Below are positions 37,646 through 45,791 of a stretch of DNA of 64,000 bases, one piece after another (position 1 is the stretch's first letter; each line of letters starts with the position of its first letter). The DNA is taken from NCBI RefSeq assembly GCF_017498505.1, contig NZ_CP071798.1, positions 3,769,501 through 3,833,500 on the forward strand, given 5' to 3'. The notes beneath the pieces are model-generated. The model searched no databases, was not told where the DNA came from, and saw nothing but the letters and a program-made list of their open reading frames with translations. The DNA is from Sporosarcina sp. Te-1 (GTDB taxonomy: Bacteria; Bacillota; Bacilli; Bacillales_A; Planococcaceae). The position numbers and the translations under genes were made by a program.

Positions 37646-39382
37646 GTGGGCTTGGCAGTTGAAAATATAATAAATCTGCCTCTTTTAGAAGGGGCATCGA
37701 TTGTAACAGCGAAAAACCGTTTAAGCGAACGGATTGTGGAATGGGTATCGGTCATTGAGAATCCAGTTGAAAATTTTGTCAGAGATAATGAGTTTGTCTT
37801 GAGTACAGGTATCGGATGTTATGGTGATCCTTTTAAACTATTGAAGTTTGTGGAGGATGTCTACAATTCGGGTGCATCCGTTTTAGCAATTGCGACAGGA
37901 CGGCACGTGTTTTCCATCCCCGCTGAAATTATTCAGTATGCGGAGGCAAGGGGATTTATCATTATGGAGATTCCGTGGGAAATCCGATTTGCCGACATTG
38001 TTCACGAAATCATGAGTTCCTTGATGGATATGCGGCGCGACAAGGCAGATAGGCCAAAAGATATACAACAACAGTTGATACAAATGATATTGGAAGGAAA
38101 GTCGATTGGCCAGCTAGCGGAATTGATTGAGAGGGAACTGGAAGTGACTGTCCTCATTTTCGATGAGAAGGGAAGGTGTGCGGCTGGAAGTGCGAATACG
38201 AAACAGATACAAAGGTTAAAGGAAGAGGAGACAGACAAAAGCATTGAAATCAGGGATTCCCACCATCCCATGCATGCAAGAGCACGCAAAGTCGATGATG
38301 AAGATAACCAATTGATTCATTTCACAATCAAATCGAATGGCGCCTATAAAGGAGATTATTATTTGCTGTGCGAGGCAAATCGGGAACTGGCCCTGCAGGA
38401 ACTGGCCATTGCCGAGCAAGGCGTGGCAGCTGCCGCCTTATGGTTTTCGCGAAATAATGCTGTTATGGAAGCCGAAGGCCGAATGCAGAATGAATTTCTT
38501 TTAAGTTTAGCGATGGGCCATCAGATGTCTGCAGACCATATCGATGCACATGCCGAGTTTTTCCGGTACGATCTGTCGCTGCCTTATGACTGTATTGTCG
38601 GCCGCCCGGAAAATCTGGAGCGGCTCATCCTCGAAAATCCGGCTTATGAAAAGCCCACGTTGGAGAGGATTAATACATTCATCAAGGATGGCATGTTATA
38701 TGCAGCCGAAAATGTGCAACGCCGCTTATTGTACGCCTATAAAAATGCAGACATCATCATCTTTTTGGAAACTTCAAAAGAGACGGGGACTGACACGGCC
38801 AACCAATTTTTGGACCTTGTGGAAAGGCGTCTTAGTCATCTGTTGCCTGACGTTGTTTTTTCTTGGGGAATTGGCAGGCGGAAGGATGGTGTCTGGGAAT
38901 TTGCCAACAGTTTTCGGAAGGCGAAGGCGGCACTCGATATGGGGAGAAACCAAATGGGGATCGGCAGAAGGACATATTTTGATGAAACACAGATGAACCG
39001 AATGCTGCTTAATTTGGCGATAACCAAGGAAGTGCAACAAATTACATCTTCCATTGTCGCTCCGCTCGTTGAATATGATGAACAAAAAGGGATGGATTTG
39101 ATTCACACGTTTACGGTGTACCGGAATCATTATGGAAATGTCAGCCAGACAGCCCGGAAATTGAACTTGCATCGGCAGTCTTTATTGTATCGGTTGCGCA
39201 AGATCGAAACGTTGACGGGGCGATCACTCGCTGATCCGGATCATTCTTTTCTTCTTGAGTTGAGCATTCGAGTATGGAAAACGGGTGTACAAAAACAAGA
39301 GGAAATGTCGGATAACACAATTGATGGGAAAGTAAGAAAACCAACGATAGCCAAGTGGAGTAATGAAGAAGAGGAGAGATAG
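37646..39382 (+). CDS. PucR-family transcriptional regulator
   Basis: 578 residues. The N-terminal PucR domain (about 1-125; VENIINLPLLEGASIVTAKN, GFIIMEIPW) is followed by a long helical/GAF-like middle region and the C-terminal PucR-type helix-turn-helix (about 490-550: HTFTVYRNHYGNVSQTARKL, NLHRQSLLYRLRKIE). Family members activate purine, gamma-aminobutyrate, proline or hydantoin catabolism. AAAGGGGG lies 9 nt before GTG 37646. It is isolated, with terminators on both sides, so its target is not evident. The hyu and doe operons in this window are candidates only by theme. Confidence 0.9.
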   Translation: MGLAVENIINLPLLEGASIVTAKNRLSERIVEWVSVIENPVENFVRDNEFVLSTGIGCYGDPFKLLKFVEDVYNSGASVLAIATGRHVFSIPAEIIQYAEARGFIIMEIPWEIRFADIVHEIMSSLMDMRRDKADRPKDIQQQLIQMILEGKSIGQLAELIERELEVTVLIFDEKGRCAAGSANTKQIQRLKEEETDKSIEIRDSHHPMHARARKVDDEDNQLIHFTIKSNGAYKGDYYLLCEANRELALQELAIAEQGVAAAALWFSRNNAVMEAEGRMQNEFLLSLAMGHQMSADHIDAHAEFFRYDLSLPYDCIVGRPENLERLILENPAYEKPTLERINTFIKDGMLYAAENVQRRLLYAYKNADIIIFLETSKETGTDTANQFLDLVERRLSHLLPDVVFSWGIGRRKDGVWEFANSFRKAKAALDMGRNQMGIGRRTYFDETQMNRMLLNLAITKEVQQITSSIVAPLVEYDEQKGMDLIHTFTVYRNHYGNVSQTARKLNLHRQSLLYRLRKIETLTGRSLADPDHSFLLELSIRVWKTGVQKQEEMSDNTIDGKVRKPTIAKWSNEEEER

Positions 39383-39423
39383 CAGAGGTGCATCGGCTCT
39401 TTCATTGAATGCAGGCGATTAAA

Positions 39424-39464
39424 GAAGAGGTACTTCGCTTAAAAAACGGAGCACCTCTTTTTTT
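39424..39464. terminator. terminator between PucR and cobO genes
   Basis: AAGAGGT pairs with ACCTCTT around a partly paired 21-nt loop, followed by TTTTTT on the plus strand. Confidence 0.7.
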
Positions 39465-39469
39465 ACATA

Positions 39470-40012
39470 TTAGAATTCAAGTCCTTTTACCGCATCCACA
39501 CCGTCTTCGTAATAATGTTTCTCGGGTTCGATGACAGAGACGAGGTCTGCAAGTTCCCGTACCTCGGGAAGGGCGTTTCGTCCGGTAATGACGAGGTGGA
39601 CATGTTCGGGTTTGTTGCGAATCATAGCTAATACTTCCTCTTTCGGCAGTACGTCATCGATTGGAAACTTATCGATTGAGAGAGCATTGTTCAATTCATC
39701 TAAAATCACAACATCATACTCGCCGCTCATGACGGCGTCGCGCGCGATAGGCCATGCTTTTCTTAAGGCCTCCCGGTGTTCTTCAGGGGTCTTCGTCCAT
39801 GTGAAGCCGATTCCTAATTGGACCATTTCGACCCCTAATTTTTGGAGGGCGATTTTTTCGCCGTATGTCCGCTCTGGCGACTTGATGAATTGATAAATTT
39901 TCGCTTTCATGCCGCGTCCGGTGCTACGAAGGGCAATGCCTAATGCCGCGGTTGTTTTTCCTTTGCCATTCCCAGTGTAGATAAGCGTAAGTCCTTTTTT
40001 ATTTTTTCCCAT
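39470..40012 (-). CDS. cobO: cob(I)yrinic acid a,c-diamide adenosyltransferase (CobO/BtuR type)
   Basis: 180-residue adenosyltransferase of the CobA/CobO/BtuR family. The P-loop is YTGNGKGKTTAALG, followed by IYQFIKSPERTYGE and VVILDELNNAL. It transfers the adenosyl group from ATP to the cobalt of corrinoids, making coenzyme B12 forms. GGAGGT lies 5 nt before ATG 40012; the longer frame to 40069 lies inside cbiA. Last gene of the riboswitch-controlled B12 operon; its start overlaps the end of cbiA by 14 nt, indicating translational coupling. Confidence 0.93.
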   Translation of the reverse strand: MGKNKKGLTLIYTGNGKGKTTAALGIALRSTGRGMKAKIYQFIKSPERTYGEKIALQKLGVEMVQLGIGFTWTKTPEEHREALRKAWPIARDAVMSGEYDVVILDELNNALSIDKFPIDDVLPKEEVLAMIRNKPEHVHLVITGRNALPEVRELADLVSVIEPEKHYYEDGVDAVKGLEF

Positions 40013-41399
40013 GTTGTACCTCCAATTGAGTAATTTGATAAGTGGTGCATGCTTTGATCCATGTTTCAACCATGTCCAGACATGTTGCGAAATGGAATTG
40101 AGGGAAACCAGCTACTACGTTTTCCGCTGCGTAGCCGTCCAATTTTGTCCCACGCATGCCCTTTGTCTCATATGCGTACTGCAATGATGTAATCGCTTCG
40201 AATGTAGAATAGTGGAACTCATGGCCCTTTGCTAGTCCATCTGCACGAAGCAAGAAGTTTTCGGCACAGCCTTTGATTTCCCTGTAGCCAATTGCTTGTA
40301 AGGTTGTGTGCATTGTGACATTTCCAAATATGACGCCGGTCATTTCTGCTACTTCGCCGCTCGTCAATGTAATGGATTGTGTCAAAAAGCTAAAACCGCC
40401 GCCTTCCGCGAATGTAGGCATACCACTTTCAATCGATTCCCGAATTGATTGCTTTGTTCGTTCGCTTTTGCTTATCGCCATCATGAATTCTTCTGGCAGC
40501 CCTCCGCCTATATACAGTCCGCTGCAATTGGGCGGAACCAGCTCATTCGCCAGAGGAGAAAACGTTACAAGCTCAGCTCCGCATGATTCCAAGAGCTCGA
40601 AATTCTCCTGATAATAGGAAGTAAAGGCAGCATCTTTTGCAACAGCAATCCGGGCAATGGGCTCAGCCGAAAGGGAAAAGAGTGACTCTTCTTTAGAAAA
40701 TGAAAGAGGTTCTGCCACTGTAATTTCAAGTAGTTTTTCTAAATCCACCGTTTCCGAAATCATGTTGCCAAGCTGATCGAAGAACGGATCAAGCTCGCCT
40801 CGCTCAATCGAAGGGATTAGCCCAAGACTGCGTTCTGGAATTTCAATTCCTTTTTCCCGCTTCAAATATCCGATAACCGGGATGCCGCATTCTTGTTCAA
40901 TTGCAGTTTTCACAATATGATAATGCCCTTCGCTGCCGACCTGGTTCACAATGACGCCGACGATAATGGGTTCGGATGATAGCGTTTGAAATCCTTTCAC
41001 AATAGCTGCTGCGCTTCTTGCCATACTAGCGCAATTGACGACGAGCAATACCGGACTTTTTGTAAGGACACTGATTTCTGCTGTGCTGCCTGCGTTGGTT
41101 CTTGGATCTTTACCATCAAAAAAACCCATAACCCCTTCCATGATCGAAATATCAGCATCGCGGCTTGCATGCGTGAAAATGTCTACTACAGTTTTTCGAC
41201 CGAGCATCCAGCTGTCCAAGTTTCGGGAAATCCGCTTTGTCACAGCTGTATGATAGGAAGGATCGATATAGTCTGGACCACATTTGAACCCTTGTACGGC
41301 CATTCCCTTCTTCATGAGAGCTGCCATTAGCCCAATTGTCAAAGTCGTTTTTCCGACACCGCTTCCGGTTCCTGCAATGACGATCCTGCGCTTACTCAT
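39999..41399 (-). CDS. cbiA: cobyrinate a,c-diamide synthase homologue with altered glutaminase Cys
   Basis: 466 residues. The N-terminal CbiA nucleotide-binding domain (IAGTGSGVGKTTLTIGLMAA; GPDYIDPSYH; MEGVMGFFDG) and C-terminal GATase-like domain are both present. The family amidates the a and c carboxylates of cobyrinic acid. The glutaminase motif normally written AECGG reads AEGGG here: codon 40403-40401 is GGC where TGC is expected (residue 333, Cys to Gly, a one-base change). The downstream His motif GHEFHYS is kept. The enzyme may therefore depend on free ammonia, or may have changed function. The start at 41399 overlaps the btuD-cbiZ stop by 8 nt. Third from last in the B12 operon's coupled chain. 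Confidence 0.9.
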   Translation of the reverse strand: MSKRRIVIAGTGSGVGKTTLTIGLMAALMKKGMAVQGFKCGPDYIDPSYHTAVTKRISRNLDSWMLGRKTVVDIFTHASRDADISIMEGVMGFFDGKDPRTNAGSTAEISVLTKSPVLLVVNCASMARSAAAIVKGFQTLSSEPIIVGVIVNQVGSEGHYHIVKTAIEQECGIPVIGYLKREKGIEIPERSLGLIPSIERGELDPFFDQLGNMISETVDLEKLLEITVAEPLSFSKEESLFSLSAEPIARIAVAKDAAFTSYYQENFELLESCGAELVTFSPLANELVPPNCSGLYIGGGLPEEFMMAISKSERTKQSIRESIESGMPTFAEGGGFSFLTQSITLTSGEVAEMTGVIFGNVTMHTTLQAIGYREIKGCAENFLLRADGLAKGHEFHYSTFEAITSLQYAYETKGMRGTKLDGYAAENVVAGFPQFHFATCLDMVETWIKACTTYQITQLEVQHGKK

Positions 41400-42801
41400 T
41401 GATAACCCCATCCTTTTCTTTTACCACCGTGGGCTTTCCTACATTCTTTTGCAACGCTGTCTTGAGTGCGGCTAGAACGTGTTGCCCAATCTGTTCGCGA
41501 GAAATTGAAGTTTCTATTTTGCTGTTGTTGCTATAGCGTTGGCTCGCGGCTATGGCGAGGCAATCCATTCTGCCCATTTCCAAATGGATTCCGGCTTGTT
41601 GACACGCTGTCATTTTGGCTTCCGTCGCTGCCATATAAAAATCAAATAATGTTTGATCGTTTAATGTGGCGTCGATGAAAACAAAGATATGAATCGCTTC
41701 CCCAAAATAAAGGAGCAAGGCCACATCCACACCGTTTATTTGCTGTTGCACAATCGAAGTAGTTGCCAAATTCCCGTGACAACCAATCCCTAATGCCTGT
41801 TCGACAGGAATGCCATGAACCGACATCCATGATCTTAGCAACTTAGAGTCGTTTTCATGGAAGGGTTGATTCACCAGGCAAAAATGCTTGAGCCATTGGA
41901 TACCGTGGCCATTTGGTGCATTGGAAAGCGTTCGCAATGAGTTGTTGAATTGAAGTTCCACACTATTCTCCTTGCGATTGACGATGAAACTTTCAAAAAG
42001 AGGAGTTAAATTGTCCGCATCCTCAATAAAAGGCGTCATTAGCAACTGGGGCTTTGCGACAATCGGATGTGCTTGCGTTTTGATATCGACTTCGTACACT
42101 TTTTTCAACTGGTTCTCGTTTCGCAATGTATGTACATCTCCCACTTCAAGGAAAGAACCTTTGTGAAGAAGTGCAACTCGGTCGGCATAAAGGGAAGCAA
42201 CGTTTAAGTCATGCAGGATGGCGAAAATGGTCAGACTTTTCGTCCGTTGCCATTCTTTCAGCATGTTCAAAATTTGAAATGTATGCTTAATATCCAAGTG
42301 GTTAGTTGGTTCATCTAATAAAAGTACTTCAGGTTCTTGCGCTAATGCCTTTGCCAATAAAACCCGTTGCTTCTCACCGCCGCTTAGAATCCGGAACTGT
42401 GCATTGCGGAAATGTTCAATACGCGTAACGCTCATAACGTTGTCTATTACTTTTCGGTCTTCTGAAGACAGCCGTTTAAAAATTCCGGTCTGGTGAGGGT
42501 ACCTCCCAAGGCTGACAATTTCTTCAACGGTAAAATCAAATGTCACTTGGCTTTCCTGCGCAAGAACTGCAATTTTCCGCGCCTTCTCCAGCTTCGTCAA
42601 TTGTGTCATCGGTTTTCCATCGATGAGGATCGATCCGGATACGGACGGCAGTTGTCCAGTAATTAATTTGAACAGCGTTGTTTTTCCACTGCCATTCGGT
42701 CCTAATAGGGCGAAAAACTCGCCTTTTTGGATTTCAAATTGAAGGTCACGGATAATTGGGGTCTTTCCGTAACCGCCTTCGAGATGTTCGACTGTGATCA
42801 T
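41392..42801 (-). CDS. btuD: BtuD-like ABC ATPase fused to a CbiZ-like amidohydrolase
   Basis: 469 residues in two parts. Residues 1-245 are a complete BtuD/FecE-type ATPase: Walker A GPNGSGKTT (34-42), signature LSGGEKQR, Walker B LLLDEPTNHLD, switch His in ILHDLN. Residues about 265-455 resemble CbiZ (adenosylcobinamide amidohydrolase): SLRTLSNAPNGHGIQW, ALGIGCHGNLATTS, IFVFIDATL, AATEAKMTACQQAGI. CbiZ cleaves the nucleotide loop so that imported corrinoids can be remodelled. The fusion would tie uptake to salvage in one protein. The later CbiZ motif around GRMDCLAIAAS is less typical. ATG 42801 overlaps the btuC stop by 4 nt. Confidence 0.88.
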   Translation of the reverse strand: MITVEHLEGGYGKTPIIRDLQFEIQKGEFFALLGPNGSGKTTLFKLITGQLPSVSGSILIDGKPMTQLTKLEKARKIAVLAQESQVTFDFTVEEIVSLGRYPHQTGIFKRLSSEDRKVIDNVMSVTRIEHFRNAQFRILSGGEKQRVLLAKALAQEPEVLLLDEPTNHLDIKHTFQILNMLKEWQRTKSLTIFAILHDLNVASLYADRVALLHKGSFLEVGDVHTLRNENQLKKVYEVDIKTQAHPIVAKPQLLMTPFIEDADNLTPLFESFIVNRKENSVELQFNNSLRTLSNAPNGHGIQWLKHFCLVNQPFHENDSKLLRSWMSVHGIPVEQALGIGCHGNLATTSIVQQQINGVDVALLLYFGEAIHIFVFIDATLNDQTLFDFYMAATEAKMTACQQAGIHLEMGRMDCLAIAASQRYSNNSKIETSISREQIGQHVLAALKTALQKNVGKPTVVKEKDGVINE

Positions 42802-43868
42802 CGGTTTTCCCCTCTTCCAATTCGGTCTCGAATTAATAGAAACGCAAACACCGGTGCACCTATCAAGGCGGTGATGACACCGATCGGCAATTCTCTCGGC
42901 GCGATCACAGTCCGTGCAAGCAAGTCTGCCAATACGAGGAACGCACCGCCGAGCAACATGGAAAGCGGCAGGACATTTCGGTGGTTGGGACCGGTTATGA
43001 GCCGTACGAGGTGGGGGACTACCAATCCGACAAAGCCAATCGATCCTGAAACGGCGACCGCCGAACCAGTTAAGAGCGACGCACCAATTAAAATGAGGAT
43101 TTTTCCCCGTTTTACATTGACTCCAATGTGATCAGCAGCTTCCTCACCAAGGGCCAAGGCATTTAATTCCCGGTAATGGGAAAGCAGAACTATGGAGCCG
43201 ATAATGAGGAAGGGGATGATTAGCTGGACATGGCTCCATCCGCGCATCGCGACACTGCCGTACAGCCAGTAGATGATTTGTGCCATCGCATCACGGTCTC
43301 CTAAGGCGATCATCAAGGAAGTGAGTGCTCCGACGAAAGCGCCTACAATAATTCCCGCTAGGATGATCGTTTCAATCGCCAGACTTCTGCTGCTTAACCG
43401 GACGAGTCCGAAGACGATAAATAATGTAAGAAATCCGCTTATTATCGCTACGACTGGCAGTGTATATCCGGCCAGTCCCCAAATGGTGTATTGGAAAAAT
43501 AAAACTGTCACAGCGCCTAAAGCCGAACCTGATGAAACTCCGATTGTATACGGATCCGCCAAAGGATTTCGCAAAAGCCCTTGGAAGGCGGCTCCTGCAA
43601 GTGACAGGGAGGCGCCTACAAGAAAGGCTAATAACACACGAGGGACACGGATGTTCCAAATGATCAGTTCTTCATTCTTTGGAACATCTGCCAGCCAGCC
43701 GAGGCCAAATGTTTTATCTGCAACGATATGTAGAATGGTGTCGATCGGAAATTTCACACTGCTAATGAATACGCCGAGAAGGGTTGCACAAAGTACAACC
43801 CCGATACTTGCGATATAAAGCCAAGTGATTTTACTCCCCAAAAACTTCTGGATAAATGAGTTTCGCAA
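42798..43868 (-). CDS. btuC: cobalamin ABC transporter permease BtuC (FecCD family)
   Basis: 356-residue FecCD-type permease of about ten helices. Typical blocks: IRVPRVLLAFLVGASLSLAG, LRNPLADPYTIGVSSGSALG, GFVGLVVPHLVR, PRELPIGVITALIGAPVFAF. It transports cobalamin or corrinoids with BtuF and BtuD. TTG 43868 is preferred because AAGGAG lies 9 nt upstream; an earlier TTG at 43886 has no site. Its 5' end overlaps the btuF 3' end by 38 nt, and its 3' end overlaps btuD by 4 nt. Cobalamin specificity is inferred from the riboswitch and the cob genes around it. Confidence 0.9.
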   Translation of the reverse strand: MRNSFIQKFLGSKITWLYIASIGVVLCATLLGVFISSVKFPIDTILHIVADKTFGLGWLADVPKNEELIIWNIRVPRVLLAFLVGASLSLAGAAFQGLLRNPLADPYTIGVSSGSALGAVTVLFFQYTIWGLAGYTLPVVAIISGFLTLFIVFGLVRLSSRSLAIETIILAGIIVGAFVGALTSLMIALGDRDAMAQIIYWLYGSVAMRGWSHVQLIIPFLIIGSIVLLSHYRELNALALGEEAADHIGVNVKRGKILILIGASLLTGSAVAVSGSIGFVGLVVPHLVRLITGPNHRNVLPLSMLLGGAFLVLADLLARTVIAPRELPIGVITALIGAPVFAFLLIRDRIGRGENR

Positions 43869-44844
43869 GTTGCTCGACTCCTTCAATTAAGCGTGGACCC
43901 GGACGCGTGACTGTGTCACTATCAACATCAAATACTTGGTTGTCTTTAATAGCATTGACTTCCTGCCATCCATCACGTGCCAATACGCCTTCCGCGGGAT
44001 TGTCCACATAATAGCCATACGTCGTAATAATGACATCAGGGTTTAGTGCGACAATTTCTTCTTCTGTGAGTTTTACCCAACCTTCATGATCTTCGGCGGC
44101 ATTGGTAGCATGAATGATTTGAAGCATTTCGTGCATAAATGTATTCGTGCCGGTCGTAAAGATATCGGGTCCGGGAGATACTTCGACCCATACTTTTTTC
44201 GGTTCTGTAATTTCTTTCGCTTTTTCCTCAATTACTGCACGGCGATCTTTCATATCCTTAATAATTTCCTCTGCCTTGTCTGACGTGCCAGTAGCAGTGG
44301 CGAGCATTCTCATCGTTTGATAGGCGTCCTCGAATGAGGTTGCGCTGCCTGTGACAACGACTTTGATTCCTGCTTCTTCGTATTGCTTCAAAATGTCTTC
44401 ATGGTTGTCGAAATGGTACTTCGTAGCGAAGACAACATCCGGTTGCAGCGTCATGATCAGCTCAGCATCCATGTCTTGTCCGCCCACTTTTTGTACTTCA
44501 AGTGCTTCTGTTGGGTAGTTGCAGTAATCCGATACACCGATAAGACGATCGCCTGCCCCAAGTGCGTATAAAATCTCCGTAGTGCTTGTTTGAATGGAGA
44601 TAAGGGTTTCCGGATCTTTTTCAATAGTCACTTCACGGCCGACATCATCGGTAAATGTCACAGGGAAAAGGTGAGTATCCTGCTCTTCCCCTTGTGTTTG
44701 GTCAGTTGTGTCTGTTGTTGGTGTTTCATCTTTAGCTTGCTGTTTCGGGGAGTCATTCGATTTCGATCCGCAGCCTGCTAACAGCGCCAAGGATAGAACG
44801 ACAAAGAGACTAAATAATCCCCAACGTTTCATCATGTTGTTCAA
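43831..44844 (-). CDS. btuF: cobalamin-binding lipoprotein BtuF
   Basis: 337-residue substrate-binding lipoprotein with lipobox LLAGC (Cys 25), a Ser/Asp/Thr linker, and a two-lobed class III binding domain (DDVGREVTIEKDPETLISIQ, VGGQDMDAELIMTLQPDVVF, GWQEVNAIKDNQVFDVDSDT). It captures cobalamin or corrinoids at the outer membrane face. The start is TTG 44844, 8 nt after AGGAGG; the ATGs at 44835 and 44832 are too far from that site. It is the first gene of the operon, immediately after a terminator that forms the expression platform of a cobalamin riboswitch. Confidence 0.92.
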   Translation of the reverse strand: MNNMMKRWGLFSLFVVLSLALLAGCGSKSNDSPKQQAKDETPTTDTTDQTQGEEQDTHLFPVTFTDDVGREVTIEKDPETLISIQTSTTEILYALGAGDRLIGVSDYCNYPTEALEVQKVGGQDMDAELIMTLQPDVVFATKYHFDNHEDILKQYEEAGIKVVVTGSATSFEDAYQTMRMLATATGTSDKAEEIIKDMKDRRAVIEEKAKEITEPKKVWVEVSPGPDIFTTGTNTFMHEMLQIIHATNAAEDHEGWVKLTEEEIVALNPDVIITTYGYYVDNPAEGVLARDGWQEVNAIKDNQVFDVDSDTVTRPGPRLIEGVEQLAKLIYPEVFGE

Positions 44845-44874
44845 ACTATTTTCCTCCTCTGGATTGTAAACATC

Positions 44875-44905
44875 AAAAAAGCGCTATTCCCCGGAAGGAA
44901 AGCGC
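44875..44905 (-). terminator. riboswitch expression-platform terminator
   Basis: On the minus strand GCGCT-TTCC pairs with GGAA-AGCGC around TTCCGG, followed by TTTTTT. It lies between the cobalamin aptamer and btuF and is the likely off-switch when cobalamin is bound. Confidence 0.8.
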
Positions 44906-44995
44906 ATGAAAAGAAAGATCGGCAAATATCCGATCATTACGGACAGCAATCTGACACTTCAAGCAATCCCATTCCCGAGGATGCTGATAATCGAA

Positions 44996-45168
44996 ATAGG
45001 CAGGTCTCCTGACTTACGACATAACGGAAAGCCACTCCTTCCCATGCTTTTGGCACAGTGGAATCATGTGGTGTTCCTAATCGATTACAGTGACGGGTTC
45101 GTGTTGGACTCTCACCAACTTCCCTCTTCGTCTCGAATAGCTAGGATACTGCTAAATGAGAAACCTAA
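44996..45168 (-). ncRNA. cobalamin riboswitch
   Basis: On the minus strand the B12 box is present as GTCAGGAGACCTGCCT (45013-44998). Upstream are a GGGAA element, GTTGGTGAGAGTCCAACACG and CCCGTCACTGTAA, the conserved core of the aptamer. TAGGT at the 5' side can close P1 with GCCTA at the 3' side. It controls the btuF-btuC-btuD/cbiZ-cbiA-cobO operon through the terminator at 44875-44905. Confidence 0.92.
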
Positions 45169-45190
45169 ATCTACTAATATTCTTTTTTAA

Positions 45191-45791
45191 TGTTGTGATC
45201 CATCCAAGTATATAGAAATATGAATCGTTTGTAAAATTAATTTGAAATAGTATGAGCACAATTACTCGCGTTGCGCAGCCGCCTTCTACGAAGGCATGGC
45301 TTCCATCTCCTTGAATATGGGAACTACCTGGACAACTTCTCCATCGGAAGCTTCTTTTGAATCTATAGAATACTCTATTATAAGCTTAAACTAGCTATCG
45401 AGACTGCATTTAGCCTTACAATACCAAGCAGATTAATAGTAACTTACTGGGATGCGTCCGGTACTTCTTCTCCCGAGACAACTAGCCGCGTATTATAAAG
45501 CCCAACTTTAAGGGATCAAAGCAATACGACTTCTTTTTGTCGATTTATGGTGTGTATAAGAGTGTAAGGGATTTGTCGTAAAAGTGTATGAAAGAATGAA
45601 AGGAAAGTTCATACAAAATAGATGGTGAATTTAAGCAATTCTGATTATATACTAGCTGTAATGATAGGAAGGTAGTTTGTGAATCCTTTTCAGTAAAGAC
45701 TTCTTATTGAAATGAATGTCAAATGGGCAGACGCGATATCGGTAGATGTTGCAATCGAAAGAGCAAGAATCATGATGAGGAGGGTTTGTAG
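45191..45791. other. 600-nt intergenic region with possible gene remnant
   Basis: No intact gene. On the minus strand there is a promoter-like pair (TTGATC, 16-bp spacer, TATAAT at about 45498-45525). Further downstream lies a 34-codon open stretch at 45286-45390 of protein-like composition (SIDSKEASDGEVVQVVPIFK). No ribosome site or start fits that stretch, so it could be a decayed gene or mobile-element remnant. The plus-strand promoter of the ectoine operon must lie in 45540-45780 but was not pinned down. Confidence 0.4.

Noticed and set aside
45191..45560. 6S RNA, tmRNA or T-box leader
   Set aside because: No conserved T-box core, tRNA-like part or 6S bubble structure could be recognised in this gap.
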